Origin: Fen-1254 sp963778945
GTDB lineage: Bacteria; Bacteroidota; Ignavibacteria; UBA10030
NCBI GenBank assembly: GCA_963778945.1
Contig: CAVZWL010000006.1
Location: 124,001-188,000, forward strand
DNA length: 64,000 bases
Direction: 5' to 3'
Shown: positions 31,601-40,738 of the stretch, piece by piece
Position numbering within the stretch: the stretch's first letter is position 1
How the letters are laid out: every line of letters begins with the position of its first letter
Made by a program: the position numbers and the translations under genes
The notes under the pieces: generated by a model
Told to the model about the DNA's origin: nothing
The model's database searches: none
The model's input: the letters and a program-made list of their open reading frames with translations, nothing else

Positions 31601-31925
31601 GAACGTCGAGCGTAGCAATATCAATATCGGTTCCGATGCTGAACGTAACATTCATCGACATTAAGCCGTTATTGGTATTATTGCTTTGCATGTACTCCAT
31701 GCCCGGAGTACCGTTCACCTGCTGTTCGATAGGAGTCGCTACGGTTTGCTCAACGGTCAGGGCGTCGGCTCCCGTAAATTGACCGTTCACCTGAACAACA
31801 GGCGGTGTGATTTGAGGATACTGTTCTATCGGCAGGCTAAGAATACAAATGATACCTGTGATCACCAAAATAACAGAAATGACAATAGCAGTGACGGGTC
31901 TTTTAATAAATGTATTAGCGATCAT
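28659..31925 (-). CDS. HAE-type RND multidrug efflux pump, first tandem copy
   Basis: Intact 1088-residue AcrB-like pump. It starts MIANTFIKRPVTAIVIS, has two large periplasmic loops (residues about 35-335 and 565-870) and 12 membrane helices, with the proton-relay pair in GIVVDDAIIVVEA. The ALNAQNVQVAAGSAG segment lies in the porter domain. It follows the adaptor by 68 bases and overlaps the second pump by ATGA. Two RND genes after one adaptor recall MdtB/MdtC, which assemble as a mixed trimer; whether these two do is unknown. Confidence 0.94.
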   Translation of the reverse strand: MIANTFIKRPVTAIVISVILVITGIICILSLPIEQYPQITPPVVQVNGQFTGADALTVEQTVATPIEQQVNGTPGMEYMQSNNTNNGLMSMNVTFSIGTDIDIATLDVQNRVSIATPLLPAAVSRLGLTVRALNPSMLMMVSIYAPQGTHDITFLDNYTNIFVQDALLRVPGVGSISRFTDDFSMRIWMDPEKMASYSLTPTDVISALNAQNVQVAAGSAGVPPQQKTQTFELGILVNGRLSKVSDFENVIVKTVPSTGDLVYLKDVARVELGKFTFSSNSFVDGKRASCLLVYQAPGSNALETAKGIYNVLAQLKRSFPTDVDYTVPFESVTVVKVSMSEVVGTLLQALCLVAIVVFLFLQNFRSTLIPVLAIPVSILGTFAFFIPLGFTINTLTMFGFVLAIGIVVDDAIIVVEAVQHYIDENNLSAKEATYHAMKDISAPVVAIALILAAVFVPVGFIPGIVGRLYQQFAITIAISVMLSAFIALSLTPALCTLLLKPSQNAAISQSHWFGRFFNRFNVWFDKLTDNYSDGVKRSIGVSRYVVIVLICICVGTIFLFQNKSTGFIPSEDDGNLYVTFQLPPASSTAQSVAVMTKLMAVISSTPGMGHYAALSGLNVVTNATNSNCGTIYCQLKPWDERSKSSEQVPGIIRVMQKRIAEAGLDNASVQVIQPSPIPGVGSVGGFSFQIEQRNTNDDIHAFEKVVNRFVDEANKNPAITHAYSFYSAHTPNYNLTVNREKCEKLGVNIADVFTTIQAYMGSIYVNDFTTYNRTFHVVIQADTMFRVNVSDIDKYYVRNQAGAMVPLGTLISYAPTEAAPLISHFNIFRSAEIEGTSSAGYSSTQTLDALKDVAKKVLPEGYSYEYSGLSYEEIKEGSMTVYIFAFSITFVFLFLAALYESWSVPFSVLLAVPIGAFGAIFTLSVIPSITNNVYAQIGLITLIGLAAKNAILIVEFAKVRVDRGEELIKSTMEAVRLRLRPIVMTSMAFILGVLPLVFSTGAGAIARRTIGFTVLGGMLAATTLAIFIVPVLFVIITRLSYGRERLEYLQAHHQELVEKAKRVEEQNIDTELEYDLQKARELHRPAQE

Positions 31926-31993
31926 GTGTTAATTCATTTTCCGGTCAGAAAGGATTGCATCGCGTGTCATTTGAAAATCGATACTATTTGCTC

Positions 31994-33172
31994 TCACTGC
32001 TTTTTTCCTGTTTGTGCGGTGTGGTCTACCGATGGGGCTATGGGTGAGCCGTTATGCAGGGATTGTATCCCGTCCGAGACTATGATGTCACCTTCTTCAA
32101 TTCCATTTTTTATAATCACGTTGGGTCCCAAAATTGCTCCAAGCGCCACTTTTTTCTGAAATGCAAACATACGGGGATCCTTCGCTGCAGTGTGATCACC
32201 GGCCGCGTCGCTGCTGCCAGCTAACACACTGTCTTTGGCCACATAAACAAAATATTCTCCCATTTCTTCTACAACTGCCTTATTCGGTATGACCAATTGA
32301 GGGGCCGCGTCCTGATTATGAACCCTTACCACGCAGCTCATGCCTGCCCGCAAGGAAGATACCGGGTTAGAAAAAACCAGTCTGACTCTGATGGAACCCG
32401 TTTGAGGATTCACTGCTCTATCGATGACTGAAAGCCGGCCTGTAGAGGAATACAAAGCATTGTCCGGCAAGATGAGCGTGAACATGGAATCGGCCGGACG
32501 ATAGTGTACATTTTGAAGATTCGTGAAAAAAGGCAATTGCTTTTCGTTAATTAAAAAATCAACACCCATAGGGTCGTCCGTAGAAATGGTAACGAGGACA
32601 GTCTGGCCTACCGTCACCAAATCTCCGAGTTTTACCTGGCTGAATCCTATCGTTCCATCGAATGGAGCGGTAATAATGGAATATGCTAAATTCGTACTCG
32701 CAATCTTTAATGCTTCTAATGCCGACTGGTATGCATTTTTTGAATTTTCCAGCGCAATCATCGCATGGTCGTAAATCTGTTTCGCAACGGCTTTGTTGTT
32801 ATTCAGATACTGATAACGGTCGGCGTCCTGCTGCGCCTGTTTTAAATTTCCCTCAGCAACTTTAGCATTAGCAGCAGCCGTGTTGTAATTATCTTCGTAG
32901 ATACGCCTATCGATATCGTAGAGCTTTTGTCCCTTTACGACATGGCTCCCCTCTTTAAAAAACATTCCTGTGATGTAGCCCTGCACTTCAGGGAGCAGGT
33001 TCACCTGACTCAGCGCGACCGTTGTAGCGGTGTACCTGTCATAATACGTGACCGGCACTGCCTTTACGGTGAACAGATTCACCGGCACAGGCGGTGGAGG
33101 AGGCGGTCCCTGTTTACATGAAAAAAGAGCCAGGCAACCGATGAGTACTATGTTAAAGAATGCTTTATTCAT
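31994..33172 (-). CDS. RND efflux periplasmic adaptor lipoprotein
   Basis: I favour the start at 33172 (MNKAFFNIVLIGCLALFSC) because it opens directly with a lipoprotein signal; an upstream ATG at 33193 would add seven residues. Lipobox Cys is followed by a proline run (GPPPPPP). Order: biotinyl-lipoyl half (LLPEVQGYITGMFFKEGSHVVKG), alpha hairpin with coiled coil (about 95-165), second lipoyl half (APFDGTIGFSQVKLGD), beta barrel and C-terminal membrane-proximal domain. It bridges pump and outer-membrane channel in the periplasm. It is four bases or so from the channel gene's stop, in the same operon. Confidence 0.92.
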   Translation of the reverse strand: MNKAFFNIVLIGCLALFSCKQGPPPPPPVPVNLFTVKAVPVTYYDRYTATTVALSQVNLLPEVQGYITGMFFKEGSHVVKGQKLYDIDRRIYEDNYNTAAANAKVAEGNLKQAQQDADRYQYLNNNKAVAKQIYDHAMIALENSKNAYQSALEALKIASTNLAYSIITAPFDGTIGFSQVKLGDLVTVGQTVLVTISTDDPMGVDFLINEKQLPFFTNLQNVHYRPADSMFTLILPDNALYSSTGRLSVIDRAVNPQTGSIRVRLVFSNPVSSLRAGMSCVVRVHNQDAAPQLVIPNKAVVEEMGEYFVYVAKDSVLAGSSDAAGDHTAAKDPRMFAFQKKVALGAILGPNVIIKNGIEEGDIIVSDGIQSLHNGSPIAPSVDHTAQTGKKQ

Positions 33173-33196
33173 ATACTGTCCGTTCAAGTGCATTAA

Positions 33197-34621
33197 TCAA
33201 TGAGAAGGGATTTCACCCATCGCTTTTTCCAGATCTATTTTGCTCGACAGAAGCTGGAAGAGGGCGTCGAGATAGCCTATTTCCGCGCTTATCAGATTTG
33301 ATTCAGCCACAAGAAGATTCAGATAGGCGACAACTCCCTGATTGTACTGAAGCGATACAACACGGTAAACATTCTGTGCCCGCGATTTGTTGTCATCCAG
33401 CAGGCGCAGGTTATAGAGATTGCTTTTGTAATTGGCCAGTGCGGAACTGTACTCCGTGTAAATCTGCGATTTCAAATTTACCTCATCCCAGCCCACAACC
33501 TGTTCCTGAAGTTTCGACCTCTGCACGCTTTCAACGCGTGCAAGACCCGTGAATATGGGAAAACTGAGCGACATTCCGAAATAGGAATAGGGGTAAGCGG
33601 TTTTAAAAAGAGTTGAAGATGAGGGGCTTTCATATTCATAATAGTAATTGTAGAAAACGGAAACCGAAGGAAGAAAGGACAGTTCGTTCTCTATGGTTTG
33701 CTGGTGCTGGAGTTCCTTTATTGTCTGAAGCTGCTGATACTCTATTCTGTTTTCATACAGCAGCAGTTTTGTCGTATCGGTATAGATTTCCTGCAGCATC
33801 TGCGTCGTATCAAACGCAACACTAAAGTTCTGCTCGGGCGGATAACCCATGAGTTGTTTCAAGGCGGCATATTCCGGCGCAACATTTTCAGTCTGCTGTT
33901 TCAGTTGCGCCCTTGAATTATTAAGCGTGATAACGGCTTGTTCATGATCGGTTTCATCGACGATTCCGCCAACGTACTGGTTATATGTATCCATAATATT
34001 TCTTCCCAGACGCGCTGTATCATCTTTCAGCACATTGATTTCCTCAAGCGTAAGCAAGAGGTTGTAAAACGATTTACTGACGGATGAGACGATGTATATT
34101 TTCATGCTGTCCGTGATTTGTTCGGCCTGCTTTGTAAACAGCGGCGCACTCGTTGCTGCATAGAGAAGCTGCGGCTGGAAGATTACCTGCGAGGCGGATA
34201 ATTCCGGAATCGCGGTATTGGCAACGCCGGTCGGTGTCGGGATCGGCGGTCCTCCCGGTACAGTATTCGGGGAAAGCGTCGTAGGCAGTTGATTGTAATG
34301 GATCATGTTGCCGGTAAGATTTATCTGCGGCAGCCAGCCGGACAGGTTAATAGCATTGGTGGCTTTGGCGATGGAAGTATTGAGAAGAGACCGGTTGAGA
34401 CCGGGCTGGTGCTCCATTGCATAATGAATGCACTGTTCGAGCGTGAAAACTTGGGTCGTATCAGATCTCTCAGTATTTTGGGAATATGAGTGAATTGATA
34501 GAAATACAAAATAGGCGGTAAAGAAAAATAATCGTTTTATACGATGTGCTGTTTCGATGGTTTTAAGCACGGTGTGACTATCTGTTGTTCTTTGTTGTTT
34601 GTTCTTGCATCCTTGCGCCAT
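33197..34621 (-). CDS. TolC-like outer-membrane efflux channel
   Basis: The frame is open from ATG 34660, but Met at 34621 is a likelier start: it is preceded by GAGGAGGAAG and puts the hydrophobic export segment (LFFFTAYFVFLSIHSYSQ) closer to the N-terminus. About 474 residues, with two outer-membrane-efflux repeats rich in long helices (for example SFYNLLLTLEEINVLKDD and QVVGWDEVNLKSQIYTEY). It is the first gene of the efflux operon and forms the exit duct for the adaptor and two RND pumps that follow. Confidence 0.88.
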   Translation of the reverse strand: MAQGCKNKQQRTTDSHTVLKTIETAHRIKRLFFFTAYFVFLSIHSYSQNTERSDTTQVFTLEQCIHYAMEHQPGLNRSLLNTSIAKATNAINLSGWLPQINLTGNMIHYNQLPTTLSPNTVPGGPPIPTPTGVANTAIPELSASQVIFQPQLLYAATSAPLFTKQAEQITDSMKIYIVSSVSKSFYNLLLTLEEINVLKDDTARLGRNIMDTYNQYVGGIVDETDHEQAVITLNNSRAQLKQQTENVAPEYAALKQLMGYPPEQNFSVAFDTTQMLQEIYTDTTKLLLYENRIEYQQLQTIKELQHQQTIENELSFLPSVSVFYNYYYEYESPSSSTLFKTAYPYSYFGMSLSFPIFTGLARVESVQRSKLQEQVVGWDEVNLKSQIYTEYSSALANYKSNLYNLRLLDDNKSRAQNVYRVVSLQYNQGVVAYLNLLVAESNLISAEIGYLDALFQLLSSKIDLEKAMGEIPSH

Positions 34622-35097
34622 GAACCTGTCTTCCTCCTCATTGGATCGCGCCGTGTTCAAGCAATGAGTGATGCCGGCGCTTGACTCTCATCGATTCAAC
34701 TATTATAAATTAGAACGTTTTAATTTGATAAATGTTTCTTTCTGATCAATGGACAATAGATTTCTTGGGTGTCTCCGGCTGTCTAAATCGTGCTTGCTTT
34801 CATTGTCCTGTAAAACGGTTAAGAGTGCAGGTGGATCGTGAAAATACTGCGGGATTTTAAAAGAGGCCTTTTTTCGATAGTTGATCATTCGAAACGAAGG
34901 GGAAAAACCATACCGAAATATTATGTGAATTTCATGCTCCACCCAACGATTTACAGCAAATCTGGAAGGATGAAAACATTCTATGAATCTTTTGGCTTGA
35001 CAAATGGCCTCGTAATTGCATACCTTATGCGTAGAATAAAATTTCTGGTTTATATCTTTTTGCCTCTCAAACAGCAGCGCATTATTGCGAGGGTCGT
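34622..35097. other. Divergent promoter region between efflux operon and YncE/phosphoesterase gene
   Basis: No gene with a credible start or family match is seen, although two long frames cross it. TTGACA at 34997-35002 with TACCTT at 35021-35026 (18-base spacer) is a possible promoter for the plus-strand gene. The efflux operon promoter must lie near 34680-34730, an AT-rich stretch. Confidence 0.35.
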
Positions 35098-37530
35098 ATG
35101 AAAACGTGTTTTCTTCTTTTGATTCTTCTGGCTGGGGATCTCGATTCACAATCAATCGGTCAAATTGAAAAAAATAAAATTCTTCTTCCAAACGGATGGG
35201 GAATTACCGTCGTCGGGAAGAGTCTGCCGCTCGGCGATCTTCCTCTGAACCTTGCAGTCTCGCCCGATCAAAAAATGATTGCCGCAACAAACAACGGGCA
35301 GGGGACGCAAAGCATCCAGCTCATCGATATTGCGGACGGTAAAATATCAGACACAAAAGAAGTGCGCGTTGCTTGGCTGGGACTCGCATGGAGTAAGGAT
35401 TCTAAAAAGTTGTATGCATCCGGCGGCAACGGAAATTATATTATGCGCTTTGATATCCATGACAAAAAACTTGTTTTCCGGGATAGTATTGTCCTTGGAA
35501 AACCTTGGCCGGAAAAAATATCGATTGCAGGAATTGCTCTCGACGACTCAAGGCACGTCCTTTATGCGGTTACGAAAGAAAATAATTCGCTCTATGTTAT
35601 TGATGTAAAAGAAAAGAAGGTAATAAGCAGATATCCTCTCGATGGAGAAGGATATACGTGCATTCTCTCTCCCGATAAAAAACTGCTCTATGTATCATGC
35701 TGGGGCTGCAATAAAGTGGTTATCTTCGATACGCAGACGATGCTTTTGATGGATGCCTTGACGACGGGTGATCATCCGAACGAATTGCTGTTGAATGCAA
35801 GCGGTTCATTGCTCTATGTCGCGAACGCGAATGACAACTCGGTGTCGGTCATCGACACGCGAAAGCGCAAAGTAATCGAAACACTGAATGCGGCTTTGTA
35901 TCCCGATGCGCCGAGTGGATCCACAACAAACGGCATAGCGCTCGATAAAAAAGGGGAAACATTATTTATTGCAAATGCCGACAATAATTGTCTTGCGGTG
36001 TTCGATGTGAGTGTTCCCGGCTGCAGCAGGAGCAGGGGATTTATCCCGACGGGCTGGTATCCGACGTGCGTGAGGGTTGCCGGAAATACAATCTTTGTAG
36101 CAAATGGAAAAGGATTTTCTTCGCTTCCCGATCCGCGCGGGCCCAATCCAATGAAGAAAAATATATCGGTCGAATATCAAAAAGGAATACCCGCACCCGA
36201 GAAGGAGCAATATATCGGCAGCTTGTTCACAGGCCGCCTCAGCATGATTCATGCTCCCGGTGAAAAACAACTTTCCATCTATTCGCAGGTGGTGTACAGA
36301 AATACGCCGTATACGAAAGAAAAAGAAATCCGGAGCACCGGCAAAAATGGAAATCCTATTCCTTCGAAAGTGGGTAACCCGTCGCCGATAAAATATGTAT
36401 TTTATATTATCAAAGAAAACCGGTCATACGATCAGGTGCTGGGCGATGTAGACGGCGGAGCACGCGATACCTCACTCGTGCTTTTTGGAGAAAAGGTGAC
36501 GCCAAACCAGCACGCGCTGGCAAAAGAATTTATTCTTCTCGATAATTTTTATGTCGATGGAGAAGTAAGCGCCGACGGGCATAACTGGAGTCTCGGTGCC
36601 TATGCAACCGACTACCTTGAAAAAAACTGGCCAACGAATTACGGCGGCCGCGGCGGCACATACGATGCTGAGGGAACTCGCAAAATCGCGAATAATAAAA
36701 ATGGTTTTATCTGGGATTTTTGCAGCCGGTCGGGAGTCTCTTACCGGACATACGGCGAATTTGCGGATGACTACAAACCGAATATTCCTGTCCTTGAAAA
36801 ACATTTCTGCACGTATTATACGAGCTGGGACCAAACGGTGATGGACACCACCAGGTTCCGGCAGTGGAAACGGGATTTCGATTCGCTTCTTTCTGAAGGA
36901 GCGGTCCCGCAGCTCAACACGCTCCGATTCATCAACGATCATACCGAGGGTCTTAAGTTAGGACGCCCGACGCCGATCGCAGAAGTTGCCGATAACGATC
37001 TTGCGGTAGGCCTTTTTGTCGATTATCTGAGTCACAGCAGCATCTGGAACGAAAGCGCGGTCTTCATACTGGAAGATGACGCGCAAAACGGTCCCGATCA
37101 TATCGACGCACACCGAAGTCCGGTCTATATTGCCGGCGGATTTGTAAAACGGCATTTCATCGATCACACGATGTATTCCACATCAGGTGTACTGCGGACG
37201 ATCGAACTTATTCTTGGATTGCCTCCGATGAGTCAATATGATGCCGCCGCCGAACCGCTGTGGCGATGTTTCAGTGACAGCGTCAACAATTCCACTTTTC
37301 AAGCGATTCCTGCACAAGTGGACCTCTTCGAAAAGAATACGGCAATGAATGAATGGCAGCAGAAGAGCGAACAATTCGACTTTGGAAAAGAAGACCGTGT
37401 TCCCGAGGCAGCGTTCAACGAAGTTCTTTGGGCGGCGATAAAAGGGACCGGATCAACCTGTCCGCCGCCGAGACATGCGGCCTTTATCAAAATAAATCCA
37501 TCCGTGGAAGAAAATGATCCTCATGAATGA
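35098..37530 (+). CDS. YncE-type beta-propeller fused to a phosphoesterase domain (secreted)
   Basis: The 810-residue protein begins with a short signal peptide (MKTCFLLLILLAGDLDSQ). Residues about 40-345 are a seven-bladed YVTN/YncE propeller made of repeats such as SPDQKMIAATNN, LYAVTKENNSLYVIDV and LYVANANDNSVSVIDT. Residues about 410-750 belong to the acid phosphatase/phospholipase C-like phosphoesterase family: YVFYIIKENRSYDQVLGDV holds the Glu-Asn-Arg-Ser nucleophile region, with DNFYVDGEVSADGHNW and VFILEDDAQNGPDHIDAHRSP as metal and active-site segments. It acts in the periplasm or outside; the phosphoester substrate is unknown. It precedes the kinase fusion by 126 bases on the same strand. 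Confidence 0.9.
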   Translation: MKTCFLLLILLAGDLDSQSIGQIEKNKILLPNGWGITVVGKSLPLGDLPLNLAVSPDQKMIAATNNGQGTQSIQLIDIADGKISDTKEVRVAWLGLAWSKDSKKLYASGGNGNYIMRFDIHDKKLVFRDSIVLGKPWPEKISIAGIALDDSRHVLYAVTKENNSLYVIDVKEKKVISRYPLDGEGYTCILSPDKKLLYVSCWGCNKVVIFDTQTMLLMDALTTGDHPNELLLNASGSLLYVANANDNSVSVIDTRKRKVIETLNAALYPDAPSGSTTNGIALDKKGETLFIANADNNCLAVFDVSVPGCSRSRGFIPTGWYPTCVRVAGNTIFVANGKGFSSLPDPRGPNPMKKNISVEYQKGIPAPEKEQYIGSLFTGRLSMIHAPGEKQLSIYSQVVYRNTPYTKEKEIRSTGKNGNPIPSKVGNPSPIKYVFYIIKENRSYDQVLGDVDGGARDTSLVLFGEKVTPNQHALAKEFILLDNFYVDGEVSADGHNWSLGAYATDYLEKNWPTNYGGRGGTYDAEGTRKIANNKNGFIWDFCSRSGVSYRTYGEFADDYKPNIPVLEKHFCTYYTSWDQTVMDTTRFRQWKRDFDSLLSEGAVPQLNTLRFINDHTEGLKLGRPTPIAEVADNDLAVGLFVDYLSHSSIWNESAVFILEDDAQNGPDHIDAHRSPVYIAGGFVKRHFIDHTMYSTSGVLRTIELILGLPPMSQYDAAAEPLWRCFSDSVNNSTFQAIPAQVDLFEKNTAMNEWQQKSEQFDFGKEDRVPEAAFNEVLWAAIKGTGSTCPPPRHAAFIKINPSVEENDPHE

Positions 37531-37656
37531 AATGGACGTAGCATGGGAATAAGGGGGCAGGGAGTTTGGCCGAATCAGACGGAAATTCGAATCTCTTTTC
37601 AATAAAATTCTCTGTGAATAAGCGGCAATCTTGAATGTTTTATATAGAGGAAGGTT

Positions 37657-38845
37657 ATGGTAAAAAGAAAAAAAGTATTTGTCAGTGGATGTTTCGATAT
37701 GCTCCACAGCGGCCACGTTGCTTTTTTTAATGAAGCGGCAAAATACGGCGACGTTTACGTCGGGCTGGGATCGGATGAAACAATTTTTAATTTAAAAGGC
37801 AGTTATCCGATCAATAATCAGCATGAGCGGAAATATATAATCGATGCGCTTGCGTGTGTCAAAAAGTGCATGATCAATACTGGTTCGGGTATACTTGATT
37901 TTGCCGGCGAATTGAAAAATGTGAAGCCTGATTATTTTGTCGTCAATGAAGACGGCAATACGCCGGCAAAAGAAGAACTGACAAAGAATCTGGGGATTGA
38001 ATATGTCGTTTTAAAAAGAGTTCCTCACGGACATTTACCGGCTCGATCGACGACGGCGCTGCGCAAAGAATGCACAATGCCCTACAGAATCGATTTAGCC
38101 GGCGGCTGGCTCGATCAGCCTTATGTCGGGAAATTTGCACCGGGTGCAGTGATAACGATTTCAATTGAGCCAACCATTGAATTTAACGAAAGAAGCGGAA
38201 TGGCTTCCAGGTACAAGAAGAAGAGCGATCGATCTTTGGCTGACCGACATACCTCAGGGCCGCGACAGAGAGCAGCTGGCGAGATTGCTGTTCAGTTTTG
38301 AAAATCCGCCGGGGACAAGGATTATCACAGGTTCTCAGGATTCAATAGGTATTGTTTTCCCCGGCCTCAACAGGATTGACTATGCCGGGGATTACTGGCC
38401 GGTAAAAATAACTTCGATTCACGATGAAAATATTTTATCATGGCTCGAAAGGCATCTCTACCTGGTTACACTCGGCCCGCGCATTCATCAGTACGACGTT
38501 CTTGAAAATACTGTCATCAACAAAGAAAACGCAGAATCTTTGAGCTTTGCTGCAGCGCAATGCTGGGAGGCTCTCCTGGAAAAAAATCTCGAAAAATTCG
38601 GCGAGCATTTTCGTAAATCATTTGAAGCTCAAATTAGAATGTTTCCCAAGATGGTACTCGATGATGTTTTTCGTGCGATAGACCATTATAAGGATTCTGC
38701 ATTTGGATGGAAACTATCGGGCGCCGGCGGCGGCGGATATCTTATTTTTGTTTCGCCAAAGCCGATTAAGGGTACGCTGCAAATAAAGATTCGCCGAAAG
38801 ATACAAGAGTACGGCCGATTGCATGCTGATTATTCCGAGGCGTGA
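37657..38845 (+). CDS. Nucleotidyltransferase-GHMP kinase fusion, sugar-activation enzyme candidate (one frameshift)
   Basis: AGGAAGG precedes ATG 37657. Residues 1-135 are a cytidylyltransferase-like domain (SGCFDMLHSGHVAFF with the HxGH motif; NEDGNTP). Residues about 145-395 form a GHMP kinase: PYRIDLAGGWLDQPYV is closest to the fucokinase/heptokinase type motif 1, and SGAGGGGYLIFV is motif 3. The frame changes near 38208; removing one G restores RSGMASSTRRRAIDLW, a plausible phosphate-binding motif 2, and gives 395 residues. The downstream FucP-type symporter, 45 bases away, suggests uptake and phosphorylation of a deoxysugar such as L-fucose. The nucleotidyl step and sugar are inference. 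Confidence 0.8.
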
Positions 38846-38890
38846 TATTCATACATCGGAATACATATCCACAAGAAAGAGGAAACAATC

Positions 38891-40231
38891 GTGAATTTTT
38901 CCAAAATGTTTAAAACTGAAGACGGTCATAATCACGTCTTCACATTTGCGCTCATCAGTACATTGTTTATGTTGTGGGGGATATGCAACGGAATGATCGA
39001 TGTGATGGACAAACATTTTCAGGATCTCTTGCATTTGACGAAAGCACAATCGGCATGGGTGCAATTTGCACATTATCTGGGATATCTTTTGATGTCGATA
39101 CCGGCAAGCTGGCTCGCACGCAAGCTTGGCTATAAGGGCGGCATTATTTCGGGATTGCTGCTCGTTGCGCTCGGCGGATTTTGGTTTGTTCCGGCTACAT
39201 ATATATCAGCATTTTGGGCGTTCCTGCTTGGTGTGTGTGTCATTGCTGCAGGATTGACGGTTCTCGAAACAGTAGCTAACCCATACACGACAGTTCTCGG
39301 TCCCGAGAATTATGCTGCTTCGCGCATCAACCTTGCGCAGTCTTTGAACGGTCTCGGCTGGATCTTTGGCCCGATTATCGGCGGAGCGTTCTTTTATTCT
39401 GCCGATGGTGCAGAGGCCGCTCAGGGTCAGATCTATATCCCATACCTTGTGGTGGCGATTGTCGTTATTTTCATGTCTGTGGCTTTTTACTTTGCTCATG
39501 TGCCCGACCTCAATACCGAGGATGAATATCACTTCAACAATCAGATAGAGATATCCGGCGGCCGTTCAATTTGGTCGCGCCCGCACTTTATCGGTGCGGT
39601 AGCAGCTCAGTTCTTCTATGTTGCGGCGCAAGCGGGAATTTTTAGTTTTTTCATTAACTATATAATTGAGGAAATGCCGTCAATTTCGCAGGGGCTGTCG
39701 GGCAGCTGGTTATTCAGCAACCGTACGATCCTGCGGGATGGATCCTGCTATGTAAACGAAAAAGGAGCGACCTTTTTACTCGGAACGATCGGATTTCCAC
39801 TTTTTCTCATTGGGCGCGTTGCGGGAGCTGCGTTGATGAGGAAGTTGAAAGCGCATCGAGTGCTCAGTACGTGTGCAGTTGTGAACGTTATTCTTTGCGG
39901 CATCGTTGCTCTTAGGCTCGGTTGGATTTCCGTCGCCGCAGTATTTCTCAGCTTTTTATTCATGTCGATTATGTTCCCAACGATCTTCGCACTTGGGATT
40001 CATGGTCTCGGCATTCAAGCGAAGAGGGCTTCAGGTTTTATCGTAATGGCCATCATTGGCGGCGCAATCATGCCAAAGCTCATGGGCCGACTCGGAGACG
40101 TTTACAATATGTCTGTCAGTTTTCTCATGCCGCTTTTCTGCTTCGTGGTCATAGCGGTATATGGATATTCCTGGTCTGCTCTGAGCAAGTCGGATGTTCA
40201 TATAAATGTATCCAATTCAAAAGGGCATTAA
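38891..40231 (+). CDS. fucP: FucP-family sugar:proton symporter (MFS)
   Basis: The start is GTG 38891, backed by AGAGGA eight bases upstream; a later ATG at 38906 lacks such a site. The 446-residue protein has 12 membrane helices and FucP hallmarks: HVFTFALISTLFMLWGICNG near the N-terminus, VLGPENYAASRINLAQSLNG, and IFALGIHGLGIQAKRASG. This family imports L-fucose, glucose or galactose with protons. It lies 45 bases after the kinase fusion. The insertion of about 30 residues in the middle loop (SQGLSGSWLFSNRTI) is common in Bacteroidota members. Sugar specificity cannot be read from sequence alone. Confidence 0.88.
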   Translation: MNFSKMFKTEDGHNHVFTFALISTLFMLWGICNGMIDVMDKHFQDLLHLTKAQSAWVQFAHYLGYLLMSIPASWLARKLGYKGGIISGLLLVALGGFWFVPATYISAFWAFLLGVCVIAAGLTVLETVANPYTTVLGPENYAASRINLAQSLNGLGWIFGPIIGGAFFYSADGAEAAQGQIYIPYLVVAIVVIFMSVAFYFAHVPDLNTEDEYHFNNQIEISGGRSIWSRPHFIGAVAAQFFYVAAQAGIFSFFINYIIEEMPSISQGLSGSWLFSNRTILRDGSCYVNEKGATFLLGTIGFPLFLIGRVAGAALMRKLKAHRVLSTCAVVNVILCGIVALRLGWISVAAVFLSFLFMSIMFPTIFALGIHGLGIQAKRASGFIVMAIIGGAIMPKLMGRLGDVYNMSVSFLMPLFCFVVIAVYGYSWSALSKSDVHINVSNSKGH

Positions 40232-40738
40232 AGCCGAAGATTGGATCTCTTGAGACTCCGCATGGAATACTCTGATCTAAAATGAACAGAAGAAGTCCGG
40301 TTTGTTGGATGCATCTGATATGAATGCTTGAAGAGCGCTCCGCTGCGTGTACGCCGAAGCGGATTTTATAAACAGAGGTCTTCAACAGATGACGGGGGGA
40401 GTCTTACGCAGGACATTATATTTCAGTTGATTTATAAGAAGAGCAACAGGGCGGCAAATTGATTTGGGTCGATATTTATGAGAACTCAAAATAATAAATG
40501 AATGCTGTTCGTTCCAACAGATCAGAAAACACCGATTCAACACAATCGTTCGCGATTAGCGAGCCATGCGCTGACCAAAATCCTTCTGTCAAAATAAATT
40601 CTATCCGCACCGTATATTTTTATAATTCCGGCTCCGTTTGCAATATTGCCAGAGGCATGAAAAGGATCACCTAAACAGGGCACTGTCTCCATTGGATTAC
40701 GGCATTGCAAGATGCTTCATCTCAGTTACTTAAATATT
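40232..40738. other. Convergent intergenic region, about 500 bases
   Basis: No gene supported. It holds one terminator-like hairpin (40340-40362) and nothing else I can name. FucP ends on the plus strand at its left and the DUF2339 gene ends on the minus strand at its right. Confidence 0.4.
40340..40370 (+). terminator. Candidate intrinsic terminator after fucP
   Basis: CCGCT (40340-40344) pairs with AGCGG (40358-40362) and the inner GCGT (40345-40348) pairs with ACGC (40351-40354), leaving a 3-base bulge; ATTTTATA follows. It lies about 110 bases past the fucP stop, so the assignment is tentative. Confidence 0.35.

Noticed and set aside
34703..35191. 162-codon frame on the minus strand
   Set aside because: It crosses the intergenic region and the start of the YncE gene, has no ribosome site and resembles no family.
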